Numbered from the stretch's first letter, positions 25,851 to 35,080 are shown. The stretch: 64,000 nt of DNA from UBA7067 sp051880615 (GCA_051880615.1 JBJEOH010000034.1:124001-188000), one strand, 5' to 3'. Numbers and translations are program-made. The notes: generated from the letters alone by a model not told the origin.

Positions 25851-26594
25851 TCAGAGCCTGCTTTTTGCGATTTTGTTAAGCTCTTCAAGCTGATGCGGGT
25901 CGTTTGCGCCCAGAACTGCGTCCGAGCTTTCGGCTGTGTAAGCGCCGACTGTTTTACCCTTTTCAAGTAAAAGCTTTATCGCGTCGGGCAGATAATATTC
26001 GCCTGCCTTGTTGTCGGATTTGATTTCGTATAACACACTGAGTAAGTCCTCGGTGTCAAACCAATATCCACCTGAATTTATCTCATTTATTTTAAGTATT
26101 TCCTCGTCTGCGTCCTTATGCTCGACAATAGCCTTTAAATTGCCGTTTATGTCGCGCACAATCCTGCCGTAGCCCGTTGGGTCGTCTATTTTTGCCGAGA
26201 TTACGGTTGCGCTTGAGCCGCTCTGAGCGTGCTGCTCAAGTGATGATTTGATTGTTTTGCTGTCCATAAACGGAGCGTCGCCGTTTAAGATTATCACATC
26301 GCCGCCGTTTGTTGTGAGAAAATCCTTTGCGGTCATAACGGCGTGACCTGTGCCGAGGCGTTCGCTCTGGAAGGTTGTTTCAACAGGATAGGGAAGAGTC
26401 TTTAAATATTCCTCAATGTACTCTTTTTTGTATCCCGTTACAACGCATATGCTGTCAATGCCCGCCTGTCTTACCGCATCTAGAACCCACTGAAGTATAG
26501 GCTTGTCCAGAACCTCGGAAAGAGTTTTAGGCTTGTCTGATTTCATTCTTTTACCCTCGCCGCCGGCAAGGATAACAGCGCTGAGATTGCTCAT
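25851..26594 (-). CDS. glmU: UDP-GlcNAc pyrophosphorylase-type nucleotidyltransferase (GlmU N-domain only)
   Basis: 247 residues. It matches the uridyltransferase half of GlmU: SAVILAGGEGKRMKSDKPK nucleotide-binding loop, GTGHAVM, LNGDAPFM with the metal-binding Asp, GYGRIVRD and INSGGYWFD. Full GlmU is about 450 residues with a C-terminal left-handed beta-helix acetyltransferase; here the protein stops right after the first domain and no hexapeptide repeats occur downstream. The glucosamine-1-phosphate acetyltransferase must be elsewhere or replaced. ATG 26594 follows GAAGGAGAG. Position before prs supports glmU identity over another nucleotidyltransferase. Confidence 0.8.
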   Translation of the reverse strand: MSNLSAVILAGGEGKRMKSDKPKTLSEVLDKPILQWVLDAVRQAGIDSICVVTGYKKEYIEEYLKTLPYPVETTFQSERLGTGHAVMTAKDFLTTNGGDVIILNGDAPFMDSKTIKSSLEQHAQSGSSATVISAKIDDPTGYGRIVRDINGNLKAIVEHKDADEEILKINEINSGGYWFDTEDLLSVLYEIKSDNKAGEYYLPDAIKLLLEKGKTVGAYTAESSDAVLGANDPHQLEELNKIAKSRL

Positions 26595-26819
26595 TATAAG
26601 CTCTCCTTCATAACAAATAGGTCGCAGTGACCGCAAAAATTACATTTTATCATTTGAAACATAACATTATTATCTCATATATGGCGGATTTTTCAAGTGG
26701 TAAATTCAAGCTTTCGTCATTTTCATACATTTTAACAGTAATTATTTATAGAGTTGAACTTAATTTCGGTTGTTTTTATCGGAAAAATCTGCAAAAATCT
26801 TAAAAAAGGTATAGCCAAA

Positions 26820-26840
26820 ATAACAAATATTTGTTATAAT
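26820..26840 (+). promoter_or_regulatory. ppdK promoter -10 overlapped by an 18-bp perfect palindrome
   Basis: TATAAT at 26835-26840 and the palindrome ATAACAAATATTTGTTAT at 26820-26837 overlap. No good -35 is present 17 bp upstream, suggesting activator or repressor control. Confidence 0.5.
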
Positions 26841-26910
26841 ACGAGGTGGACTGAGAAGTCAATATTTTTGTATGTGTTTATTGATGCACAAAAAACAGGA
26901 GGTAATTCCA

Positions 26911-29535
26911 ATGGGCAAAAAGTATGTTTATTTGTTCACAGAGGGTAACGGAACTATGAGAGAGCTTCTCGGCGGTAAGGGTGCTAACCTTGCTGAGATG
27001 ACAAACCTCGGCTTGCCGGTACCGCAGGGCTTCACAATCACAACAGAGGCTTGCACACAGTATTATGAGGACGGCAAGAAGATCAACGATGAGATTCAGG
27101 CTGAAATCATGGAGTACATCACAAAGATGGAAGAGATTACAGGCAAGAAGTTCGGCGATAAGGAAAATCCGCTTCTTGTATCTGTTCGTTCAGGCGCAAG
27201 AGCTTCAATGCCAGGTATGATGGACACAATCCTTAACCTTGGTCTTAACGAGGATGTTGTTGAGGTTATGGCTGAGAAGTCAGGCAACCCGCGTTGGGCT
27301 TATGACTGCTACAGAAGATTTATTCAGATGTATTCCGATGTTGTTATGGAAGTCGGCAAAAAGTACTTTGAAGAGCTCATCGACAAGATGAAGGATGAGA
27401 AGGGCGTTAAGCAGGATACTGAGCTTACCGCTGAAGACCTCAAGACTCTTGCTGAGCAGTTCAAGGCAGAATATAAAGAGAAAATCGGCTCTGATTTCCC
27501 GAGCGATCCTAAGGAGCAGCTCATGGGCGCTATCAAGGCTGTATTCCGTTCATGGGACAACCCGAGAGCAAATGTTTACCGTCGTGACAACGATATTCCG
27601 TATTCATGGGGTACTGCTGTTAATGTTCAGTCAATGGCATTCGGTAACATGGGCGATGACTGCGGTACAGGCGTTGCATTTACCCGTGACCCTGCTACAG
27701 GCGAAAAGGGTCTGTTCGGCGAATTCCTGACAAATGCACAGGGCGAAGATGTTGTTGCAGGTGTTCGTACACCGATGCACATCACCGAGATGGAGGACAA
27801 GTTCCCTGAGGCATTTGCACAGTTCAAGGATGTTTGCCATAAGCTTGAAACACACTATAGAGATATGCAGGATATGGAGTTTACCGTTGAGCACGGCAAG
27901 CTGTTTATGCTTCAGACCCGTAACGGTAAGAGAACAGCTCAGGCTGCTCTTAAGATTGCCTGTGACCTCGTTGACGAGGGTATGAGAACAGAGGAAGAGG
28001 CTGTGGCTATGATCGACCCGAGAAACCTCGACACTCTGCTTCACCCGCAGTTTGACGCAAAGGCACTTAAGGCTGCAACTCCTATCGGCAAGGGCCTTGG
28101 CGCATCACCTGGCGCTGCTTGCGGTAAGATCGTATTTACAGCTGACGACGCTGAGCAGTGGAAGGCAAGAGGCGAGAAGGTTGTTCTCGTTCGTCTTGAG
28201 ACTTCACCTGAGGATATTACAGGTATGAAGGCTTCACAGGGTATTCTTACAGTTCGCGGCGGTATGACTTCTCACGCAGCCGTTGTTGCTCGTGGTATGG
28301 GTACCTGCTGCGTATCAGGCTGCTCTGATATCGCAATGGACGAGGCTAACAAGAAGTTCACTCTCGGCGGCAAGGAATTCCACGAGGGAGACTTCCTTTC
28401 AATCGACGGTTCAACAGGTAACATTTATGACGGAATCATCCCGACTGTTGACGCTAAAATCGCAGGCGAGTTCGGCAGAATTATGGAGTGGGTTGACAAG
28501 TTCAGAACACTTAAGGTTAGAACAAACGCTGATACACCGGCTGACGCTAAAAAGGCTCGTGAGCTTGGTGCAGAGGGTATCGGTCTTTGCCGTACAGAGC
28601 ATATGTTCTTCGAGGGCGACAGAATTGACGCTTTCCGTGAGATGATTTGCTCAGATACAGTTGAGGAGAGAGAGGCTGCTCTCAACAAGATTCTCCCGAT
28701 GCAGCAGGGCGACTTCGAGGCTCTTTATGAGGCTATGGAAGGCAACCCGGTTACAATTCGTTTCCTCGATCCGCCGCTTCACGAGTTCGTTCCGACAGAA
28801 GAGGCTGACATTGAGCTTCTTGCAAAATCACAGGGCAAGACAGTTGAGCAGATCAAGGCTATCATTGATTCACTCCACGAGTTCAACCCGATGATGGGTC
28901 ACCGTGGCTGCCGTCTTGCAGTAACATATCCTGAAATTGCAAAGATGCAGACAGCTGCTGTTATCCGTGCAGCTATCAATGTTAAGAAGGCTCATCCGGA
29001 CTGGGATCTCGTTCCGGAAATTATGATTCCGCTCGTTGGCGAGGTTAAGGAGCTTAAGTTTGTTAAGGATGTTGTTGTTGCTACAGCTGACGCTGAGATT
29101 GCAGCATCAGGCATTGACCTTAAGTATGAGGTTGGTACAATGATCGAAATCCCGAGAGCTGCTCTTACAGCTGACGAGATTGCTAAAGAGGCTGAGTTCT
29201 TCTGCTTCGGTACAAACGACCTTACTCAGATGACATACGGCTTCTCTCGTGACGACGCAGGTAAGTTCCTCAGCGCTTACTATGACGCTAAGATCTTCGA
29301 GAACGATCCGTTTGCTAAGCTCGACCAGACAGGCGTTGGCAAGCTTATGGAAATGGCTATTAAGCTCGGCAAGGAAGTTCGTCCTGAGATGCACCTCGGC
29401 ATCTGCGGCGAGCACGGCGGCGACCCGTCATCTGTTGAGTTCTGCCACAAGATCGGTCTTGACTATGTATCTTGCTCACCGTTCAGAGTTCCGATTGCTC
29501 GTCTTGCAGCAGCACAGGCAGCACTTCAGGGCTAA
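26911..29535 (+). CDS. ppdK: Pyruvate, phosphate dikinase
   Basis: 874 residues, full length. It interconverts pyruvate, ATP and Pi with PEP, AMP and PPi, allowing PPi-linked glycolysis in anaerobes. The N-terminal ATP-grasp domain starts GGKGANLAEMTNLGLPVPQGF. The swivelling phospho-His domain has GGMTSHAAVVARGMG with the His at about 455. The C-terminal TIM barrel has GIGLCRTEHMFF and CGEHGGDPSSVEFCHKIGLDYVSCSPFRVPIARLAAAQA. ATG 26911 follows CAGGAGG; an in-frame ATG at 26872 lies upstream of this ribosome site. Codon use is strongly biased, as expected of a highly expressed gene. Confidence 0.97.
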   Translation: MGKKYVYLFTEGNGTMRELLGGKGANLAEMTNLGLPVPQGFTITTEACTQYYEDGKKINDEIQAEIMEYITKMEEITGKKFGDKENPLLVSVRSGARASMPGMMDTILNLGLNEDVVEVMAEKSGNPRWAYDCYRRFIQMYSDVVMEVGKKYFEELIDKMKDEKGVKQDTELTAEDLKTLAEQFKAEYKEKIGSDFPSDPKEQLMGAIKAVFRSWDNPRANVYRRDNDIPYSWGTAVNVQSMAFGNMGDDCGTGVAFTRDPATGEKGLFGEFLTNAQGEDVVAGVRTPMHITEMEDKFPEAFAQFKDVCHKLETHYRDMQDMEFTVEHGKLFMLQTRNGKRTAQAALKIACDLVDEGMRTEEEAVAMIDPRNLDTLLHPQFDAKALKAATPIGKGLGASPGAACGKIVFTADDAEQWKARGEKVVLVRLETSPEDITGMKASQGILTVRGGMTSHAAVVARGMGTCCVSGCSDIAMDEANKKFTLGGKEFHEGDFLSIDGSTGNIYDGIIPTVDAKIAGEFGRIMEWVDKFRTLKVRTNADTPADAKKARELGAEGIGLCRTEHMFFEGDRIDAFREMICSDTVEEREAALNKILPMQQGDFEALYEAMEGNPVTIRFLDPPLHEFVPTEEADIELLAKSQGKTVEQIKAIIDSLHEFNPMMGHRGCRLAVTYPEIAKMQTAAVIRAAINVKKAHPDWDLVPEIMIPLVGEVKELKFVKDVVVATADAEIAASGIDLKYEVGTMIEIPRAALTADEIAKEAEFFCFGTNDLTQMTYGFSRDDAGKFLSAYYDAKIFENDPFAKLDQTGVGKLMEMAIKLGKEVRPEMHLGICGEHGGDPSSVEFCHKIGLDYVSCSPFRVPIARLAAAQAALQG

Positions 29536-29562
29536 TTGAGCGGATTGACAAAATAAAATACT

Positions 29563-29627
29563 GCTGTTGATTCGATAATCAACAGCATAAAGAATCCCCG
29601 ACGGACAAGCTCCGTCGGGGATTTTGT
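29563..29627 (+). terminator. Tandem hairpins ending ppdK
   Basis: GCTGTTGATT/AATCAACAGC (29563-29572, 29577-29586) lacks a T-run. The next hairpin, AATCCCCGACGGA/TCCGTCGGGGATT (29593-29605, 29611-29623), ends in TTTTG and is the likely terminator. Confidence 0.8.
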
Positions 29628-29643
29628 GTGTTAGAATAGTGTG

Positions 29644-29678
29644 AAAAAGAACTGCGGTGCATTACGGCTGCCGCAGTT
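29644..29678 (-). terminator. Terminator of the small dockerin gene
   Basis: AACTGCGG (29650-29657) pairs with CCGCAGTT (29671-29678). On the minus strand it is followed by CTTTTTC; the plus side also has TTTTT, so it may act both ways. Confidence 0.7.
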
Positions 29679-29695
29679 TTTGTGACTTATATTTT

Positions 29696-30577
29696 TTACT
29701 CAATACCAAGCTGATATTTCTGCACCTTGATTGTGTCCTTGAGATTAATCTCGCCGTCACGGTTTACATCAGCATTGCGTTTTGACAGCTCGTCAAAGGT
29801 TTCCATACCGAGCTGATATTTCTGAATTAATATTGCATCGTTAAGGCTTACATAGCCGTTTTTGTCAACATCGCCTATCGTTAAGCCACGAAAATCTCTG
29901 CCCACTGTGCCACCGCCCAAGGAAAAGTGACCGGAGACGGAGTGAAAAAAGTCGGTCATAAACACAGTGTCTTCGCCGAGCTTCGAGCTGATATAAAATT
30001 CGACATAGCCGCTGCTGTCGGGAGAAACCAGCGAAAAAATGCCGCCGCTCAGAATTATCAATGAGGAGGAGAAACCGTTTCCTTCATCTGAGAAATTATA
30101 ATCGTGACTGCCGCCGCAACGATCACAGTTCTTTGTGTAAGTGCCGTTATCATTGAAATAATCTGAAAAATCTGAAAGCTTGACTTTTATCTTTTCGTAA
30201 GTGCCGCCGGCTTTTGAAGGATATACTTTGTTGGCAAAATTGCCGCCGCCGCTTATCAGATATCTGTATCCGTTTTGGTCTGACAAATATTTTTTGGTCA
30301 GAGTTTTGTCGGCAAAATCAAGCGGCTGTTCATAGACAAGCTCTCTTGTGTCGGTGTTTGTGGTATTTTTATAGAATTGAACATACAGGTTTGCTTCCGG
30401 ATTTGAGCTGGATCTGTAGAAGCCTGCATAATTGTTTGGAAACTCGGTTGTGCCTAAAACTTTGCAGCGATATGAAGCGCCTGAGGTGTAGTTATCCGTA
30501 TCTGCGGCAGACGCGGATACAATGCTTGCTGCCGCTAAGGCGGCGCATAAAATTGCTGATAATAATTTCTTTTTCAT
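29696..30577 (-). CDS. Secreted dockerin protein with unrecognised N-terminal domain
   Basis: 293 residues. Sec signal peptide (about 1-25, ending SASAA). Residues 26-225 form a domain I do not recognise: Tyr/Gly/Ser-rich with YRCKVLGTTEFPNNYAGFYR, a possible metal site NCDRCGGSHDYNF (two Cys and a His) and SGYVEFYISSKLGEDTVFMTDFFHS. Residues 230-293 are a type I dockerin with two calcium loops: GDVDKNGYVSLNDAILIQK and ADVNRDGEINLKDTIKVQK. Start ATG 30577 has AAAGGAG 10 nt upstream; the ATG at 30586 touches the ribosome site. It should be secreted and bound to a scaffoldin cohesin not found in this window. Confidence 0.75.
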   Translation of the reverse strand: MKKKLLSAILCAALAAASIVSASAADTDNYTSGASYRCKVLGTTEFPNNYAGFYRSSSNPEANLYVQFYKNTTNTDTRELVYEQPLDFADKTLTKKYLSDQNGYRYLISGGGNFANKVYPSKAGGTYEKIKVKLSDFSDYFNDNGTYTKNCDRCGGSHDYNFSDEGNGFSSSLIILSGGIFSLVSPDSSGYVEFYISSKLGEDTVFMTDFFHSVSGHFSLGGGTVGRDFRGLTIGDVDKNGYVSLNDAILIQKYQLGMETFDELSKRNADVNRDGEINLKDTIKVQKYQLGIE

Positions 30578-30762
30578 TTTATACATTCTCCTTTTTTATA
30601 CCGTATTGCTTAATATTTTACCACACTAAATTGTTGGCTTCAATCATTAATAAGCCGAGATTTGGGTATGTTGAACGAATAAATATGTGTAAATTTGGTA
30701 ATTATTCTGATAAAAGTGTGGTATAAATATTTCAATGCTGTATAATTATTCATCAGGGAAGC

Positions 30763-30800
30763 AAAAAAGAGCCTCGGCAATAGTTACTTGCCAAGGCTCT
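30763..30800 (-). terminator. Terminator of the dehydratase-activase operon
   Basis: AGAGCCTCGGCAA (30768-30780) pairs with TTGCCAAGGCTCT (30788-30800) with one mismatch. On the minus strand a T-run follows (30763-30768). Confidence 0.85.
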
Positions 30801-30819
30801 GTATGAATTTTCTGAAAGC

Positions 30820-30857
30820 TTAAAACTCAAAACTTAAAACTCAAAACTCAAAACTCA
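30820..30857. repeat. AAAACTCA-type short tandem repeat
   Basis: Four imperfect copies of (TT)AAAACTCA between the gene stop at 30848 and the terminator, extending into the last codons. A similar motif occurs near 11300. Confidence 0.6.
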
Positions 30858-32137
30858 GAATTCTTTGAAAGCTCGTTTTCCAGGTTTTCCTTTGCAACGG
30901 CGAGCATCAGCTTGATTCTGTTCTCCTGATTAACTCTCGGTGCGCCGGGGTCATAGTCGATAGCGACTATATTTGCCCGATCGTCAATGCTCTTGATTTT
31001 TCTTATCATACCCTTGCCGCAGATGTGGTTAGGCAGACAGCCGAACGGCTGGGTGCAGACGATGTTCGGGTAGCCTGTTTCGGTAAGCTCAAGCATTTCT
31101 GCCGTTAAGAGCCAGCCCTCGCCCATCTTACTGCCGTAGCCGATAACGCCCTTTACAAGCTCCTTTGTGTGGCTGTATTTTCCGGGCGGTGTAAAGCCGT
31201 ATTTTGCGGTGCATTTTATCATCATAGATTCCATTTTTTCAAGGTAATCATATAGTATCTTGATAACCTTGTACTTTATTTTATTTCCGCCGTAAAGCTT
31301 GATGTCCTCAAGGCGGTTGTCAACCTTGAACAGGGCAAAGCCCATTATTCCCGGTACGCAAACCTCACAGTCCTGCTCGGCTAAAAACTGCTCAAGATTG
31401 TTGTTGCCCAGAGGTGCGTATTTTACATATATTTCGCCGACAACGCCGACCTTAACCTTCGGCACGCGGTTTAGCTTAAGCTCGCTGAAATCCTTTGATA
31501 TTTTATCAAGAATTGCCTCCTGCTCCTTTGCGGCAAAGCCCTTGCCGTTTTTGAACATCTCCGTAAGCTTGTCGCTCCAGCTCTTAACAAGAGCCATACT
31601 CTCGCCCTTATTCACCTCATAAGGCTTTGTCTGGTTGCTCAGGCACATAAGCGTGTCGCCGTATACAAGCGCGCCTACAAGACGGCGAATCATAGGCAGG
31701 GAAAGCGAAAAGCCGCTGTTCTTCTCAAGACCCGAAAGGTTCAGGGAGATAACGGGAACAAAGTCAAGCCCTGCTTTTTTAAGACCCTTTCTGAGAAGAT
31801 GAATATAGTTTGACGCACGGCAGCCGCCGCCTGTCTGCGTTATCATCAGAGCGGTCTTATGAACATCATATTTACCGCTTTGCAGAGCATGGATAAACTG
31901 CCCGATAACGAGAAGGGCAGGATAGCAGGTGTCGTTGTGGACATGCTTCAAGCCGACCTGCGCAATTTCGGGTCCGCTTGTTTCAAGCAGCTCCGTCTTG
32001 TAGCCATACATATCAAATACATTTCTCATCAGTCGGAACTGAATTGACGCCATCATTGGCAGGAGTATTGTGTATTCCTCTTTCATCTCCTTGGTGAAAA
32101 GGAGTCTGCCTGTTTTATCGTATTCCAATTTAGCCAT
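30848..32137 (-). CDS. HgdB/DUF2229-like protein, C-terminal partner of the activase
   Basis: 429 residues. It matches the last third of the large clostridial 'acyl-CoA dehydratase activase-related' proteins: ILLPMMASIQFRLMRNVFDMYGY, HNDTCYPALLVIGQ with a conserved Cys, ITQTGGGCRASNYIHLL with another, and NIVCTQPFGCLPNHICGKG with two more. These cysteines suit Fe-S binding as in 2-hydroxyacyl-CoA dehydratase subunits. The true substrate of these stand-alone systems is unknown, so no specific reaction is assigned. ATG 32137 follows AAAGGA, 21 bp after the stop of the ATPase gene; the two are clearly one operon. Confidence 0.75.
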   Translation of the reverse strand: MAKLEYDKTGRLLFTKEMKEEYTILLPMMASIQFRLMRNVFDMYGYKTELLETSGPEIAQVGLKHVHNDTCYPALLVIGQFIHALQSGKYDVHKTALMITQTGGGCRASNYIHLLRKGLKKAGLDFVPVISLNLSGLEKNSGFSLSLPMIRRLVGALVYGDTLMCLSNQTKPYEVNKGESMALVKSWSDKLTEMFKNGKGFAAKEQEAILDKISKDFSELKLNRVPKVKVGVVGEIYVKYAPLGNNNLEQFLAEQDCEVCVPGIMGFALFKVDNRLEDIKLYGGNKIKYKVIKILYDYLEKMESMMIKCTAKYGFTPPGKYSHTKELVKGVIGYGSKMGEGWLLTAEMLELTETGYPNIVCTQPFGCLPNHICGKGMIRKIKSIDDRANIVAIDYDPGAPRVNQENRIKLMLAVAKENLENELSKNSEF

Positions 32138-32158
32138 TTATATCATTCCTTTAAGCAG

Positions 32159-35080
32159 TCAGATTTTGTTTTTAGCCTCTCGCTGCTCATCAATGGCAGC
32201 TAACAGGCTTCGAAGCCTTATCTTGACCGCGCCTAAGTTTGTGATTTCATCAATCTTTATCTGTGTGTATATTTTGCCCTCGGATTCGAGAATTCCTCTT
32301 ACCTCGTCGGTTGTAATTGCGTCAACGCCGCAGCCGAAGGACACAAGCTGAACAAGGTTCATATCATCTCTGCCTGCAATATATTTTGCCGCAGCATAAA
32401 GTCGTGAGTGGTAGGTCCACTGGTTTAAAACGGTTGTCGGGAATTTTTCAACCTTGCTGCTTACAACATCTTCGGAAACTATTGCAACGCCGAAGCCTGC
32501 AATCAGCTTGTCGATGCCCTTGTTTATCTCGGGGTCAACATGGTACGGTCTGCCCGACAGCACGATTATATCCTTGCCCTCTTTTTCCGCCTGAGCGATA
32601 ATCTGCTCGCCCTTTGCACGGATTTTAGCCATATGAGCGTCATATTCCGCATAAGCCGCCTTTGCCGCAGTTTTGACTTCCTTAAGCGTTATTCCGTCAA
32701 AGTATTTGCAGAGCATTTCGTATGCCTTTTTCGGGAAATCCTTCTTGCGGTGTATGCCGAGGTATTCCTTTATAAATGTTACCTTTTTGATGTCCTTCAT
32801 ATTTGCGGCGATAACCTCGGGGTAATACGCTACAACAGGGCAGTTGTAGTGGTTGTCGCCCAAGCCCTCGTCTAAGTTGTAAGAAAGACAGGGGTAGAAG
32901 ATTGTGTCAAAGCCGCTGTCGATGAGTGTCTGAATGTGTCCGTGAATAAGCTTTGCAGGATAGCATACTGTGTCTGACGGGATTGTCTGCTGACCCTTTG
33001 CATACAGCTTTCGGTCTGAAATAGGAGAGGCTGAAACCTCAAAGCCGAGGCTTGTGAAGAAGCTGTGCCAAAACGGCAGAAGCTCGAACATATTAAGTCC
33101 CATCGGTATGCCGATTTTGCCGCGGCTGCCCGGAACAGGCTTGTAGCTCTTCAGAAGCTCAAGCTTGTAGTCATATATATTGAGCGATTTGTCGGGTGAA
33201 CGCTTTGTTATCGGGCGCTCGCAGCGGTTGCCGCCGATGAACTTTCTGCCGTCGGCAAATTTGTTTACTGTCAGTCGGCAGTTATTCTGGCACAGTCCGC
33301 AGGATACAACCTGTATTTCGTGCTTAAAGTCCTTAAGCTTGTCTATATTCAAAATAGCGCAGTTGTCGCCGTGATTTCTTGACATTGCGTAAAGCGCCGC
33401 ACCATATGCACCCATAAGACCCGATATTGTCGGGCGCACAACCTGAGTATTCATTTCCTTTTCAAAGGCGCGCAGAACAGCGTCATTTAAGAATGTGCCG
33501 CCCTGTACTACTATCTTTTTGCCAAGCTCATCAGGTGATGATGCTCTGATAACCTTATACAGTGCGTTCTTGACTACGCTGACGGACAAACCTGCCGAGA
33601 TGTCCTCGATAGTCGCGCCGTCCTTTTGCGCCTGCTTTACCGAGCTGTTCATAAATACGGTGCATCGTGAGCCTAAGTCAACAGGCTGCTTTGCAAAAAG
33701 TCCGAGCTTTGCGAAGTCCTCTATCTTGTAGCCGAGAGCGTTTGCAAAGGTCTGTAAAAACGAGCCGCAGCCTGACGAGCAAGCCTCGTTCAGGAAAAGG
33801 TTGTCGATTGCGCCGTTGTGTATTTTAAAGCATTTGATGTCCTGTCCGCCAATGTCGATAACAAATTCAACATCGGGCATAAAGCGCTTTGCCGCCGTGA
33901 AGTGGGCGATTGTTTCAACAATGCCGTAATCATAGCAGAAAGCGTTTTTGATGATTTCCTCGCCGTAGCCTGTTACGGCTGACGCGGCTATATCTATATC
34001 GGGAGCAGCTGCGTACAGCTCCTCTAAAAATTCCTTGATAAGCGGAACAGGGTTGCCGCTGTTTGACTGATATTTGGAATACAAAAGCTCGCCGTGCTCA
34101 CCGAGTACAACAGATTTTACGGTTGTTGAGCCTGCGTCTGTTCCGACAAACACCTTGCCCTTGTAGCTCTTCAAATCGCCCTGTTCAACAGTTGCCGAAT
34201 TGTGACGGCGTGAAAACTCGTCGTATTCCTCCTGACTTTCAAACAACGGTTTGTTAAAGGCAAAGTTGCCGCTGCCGTTGTAGTGCTTTACGGTGTCGAT
34301 TATCTTATCAAAATCAATTGTATGCTCAGCGCACAGCGCAGCGCCCGAGGCAACAAAGTAAAGCGAATTGTCGGGGCAGATTCCCTTGGTGTTAAGTACC
34401 ATATCAAAGCGGCGGCGAAGTCTGCTCATAAAGGTAAGAGGTCCGCCGAGATATACAACATTGCCCTCAATTTCACGCCCTTGTGCAAGTCCTGCAACGG
34501 TCTGGTTTACAACCGCCGCGAAGATGCTTTCGGCAATGTCGCTCTTTCTTGCGCCCTGATTCAGAAGCGGCTGAATGTCGGTTTTGGCAAAAACGCCGCA
34601 ACGGCTTGCGATTGTGTAGGTCTTTTCGCTCTGAGATGCAAGCTCGTCCATCTGCTCAAGCGGAACGCCCAGCAGTGTTGCCATTTGGTCAATAAATGCG
34701 CCTGTACCGCCTGCGCAAGAGCCGTTCATACGAACCTCCATACCGCCGGTGAGGAAGAGTATCTTTGCGTCCTCGCCGCCAAGCTCGATTATTACATCTG
34801 TTCCCGGTATGAATGTGTTTGCGGATACTCTTGTTGCGTAAACCTCCTGCACAAAGTCAATTCCGCATTTGTCGGCAACGCCCATGCCGGCACTGCCCGA
34901 TATTGCAACAAGCGCGTTTTCGGCGCCGTTGATTTCACCTCTTACACGCTCAAGAATTTCTGCAATTTTGCTTGTAATCTGAGAGTAGTGGCGCTCATAG
35001 GTGCTGTATTTTATTTCGTTTTTATCGTCAAGCACAACGCATTTTACCGTTGTAGAGCCTATATCCAAGCCGATACGCAA
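32159..35080 (-). CDS. Double BadF/BadG-type ATPase, acyl-CoA dehydratase activase
   Basis: 973 residues. Two ASKHA ATPase domains occur in tandem. The first (about 1-260) has GLDIGSTTVKCVVLD, GGEDAKI and the cluster-binding SCAGGTGAFIDQMA. The second (about 310-570) has GTDAGSTTVKSVVLG, DIGGQDIKCFK and EACSSGCGSFLQTFA. A cysteine-rich segment (SCGLCQNNCRL...GGNRCERP, about 600-635) and a DUF2229/HgdB-like region follow. Activases of this type use ATP to inject an electron into a dehydratase Fe-S centre. The start is TTG 35080 with AGGAGG 8 nt upstream. In many clostridia this and the next gene are a single polypeptide; here they are two. Confidence 0.85.
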   Translation of the reverse strand: MRIGLDIGSTTVKCVVLDDKNEIKYSTYERHYSQITSKIAEILERVRGEINGAENALVAISGSAGMGVADKCGIDFVQEVYATRVSANTFIPGTDVIIELGGEDAKILFLTGGMEVRMNGSCAGGTGAFIDQMATLLGVPLEQMDELASQSEKTYTIASRCGVFAKTDIQPLLNQGARKSDIAESIFAAVVNQTVAGLAQGREIEGNVVYLGGPLTFMSRLRRRFDMVLNTKGICPDNSLYFVASGAALCAEHTIDFDKIIDTVKHYNGSGNFAFNKPLFESQEEYDEFSRRHNSATVEQGDLKSYKGKVFVGTDAGSTTVKSVVLGEHGELLYSKYQSNSGNPVPLIKEFLEELYAAAPDIDIAASAVTGYGEEIIKNAFCYDYGIVETIAHFTAAKRFMPDVEFVIDIGGQDIKCFKIHNGAIDNLFLNEACSSGCGSFLQTFANALGYKIEDFAKLGLFAKQPVDLGSRCTVFMNSSVKQAQKDGATIEDISAGLSVSVVKNALYKVIRASSPDELGKKIVVQGGTFLNDAVLRAFEKEMNTQVVRPTISGLMGAYGAALYAMSRNHGDNCAILNIDKLKDFKHEIQVVSCGLCQNNCRLTVNKFADGRKFIGGNRCERPITKRSPDKSLNIYDYKLELLKSYKPVPGSRGKIGIPMGLNMFELLPFWHSFFTSLGFEVSASPISDRKLYAKGQQTIPSDTVCYPAKLIHGHIQTLIDSGFDTIFYPCLSYNLDEGLGDNHYNCPVVAYYPEVIAANMKDIKKVTFIKEYLGIHRKKDFPKKAYEMLCKYFDGITLKEVKTAAKAAYAEYDAHMAKIRAKGEQIIAQAEKEGKDIIVLSGRPYHVDPEINKGIDKLIAGFGVAIVSEDVVSSKVEKFPTTVLNQWTYHSRLYAAAKYIAGRDDMNLVQLVSFGCGVDAITTDEVRGILESEGKIYTQIKIDEITNLGAVKIRLRSLLAAIDEQREAKNKI

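Noticed and set aside
25727..25966. 79-codon minus-strand frame overlapping the glmU end
   Set aside because: Out-of-frame overlap with glmU, no ribosome site, composition unlike the neighbours.
26820..26837. Rex operator at ppdK
   Set aside because: Half-sites are in the reverse order compared with the TTGTTAA-N4-TTAACAA Rex pattern.
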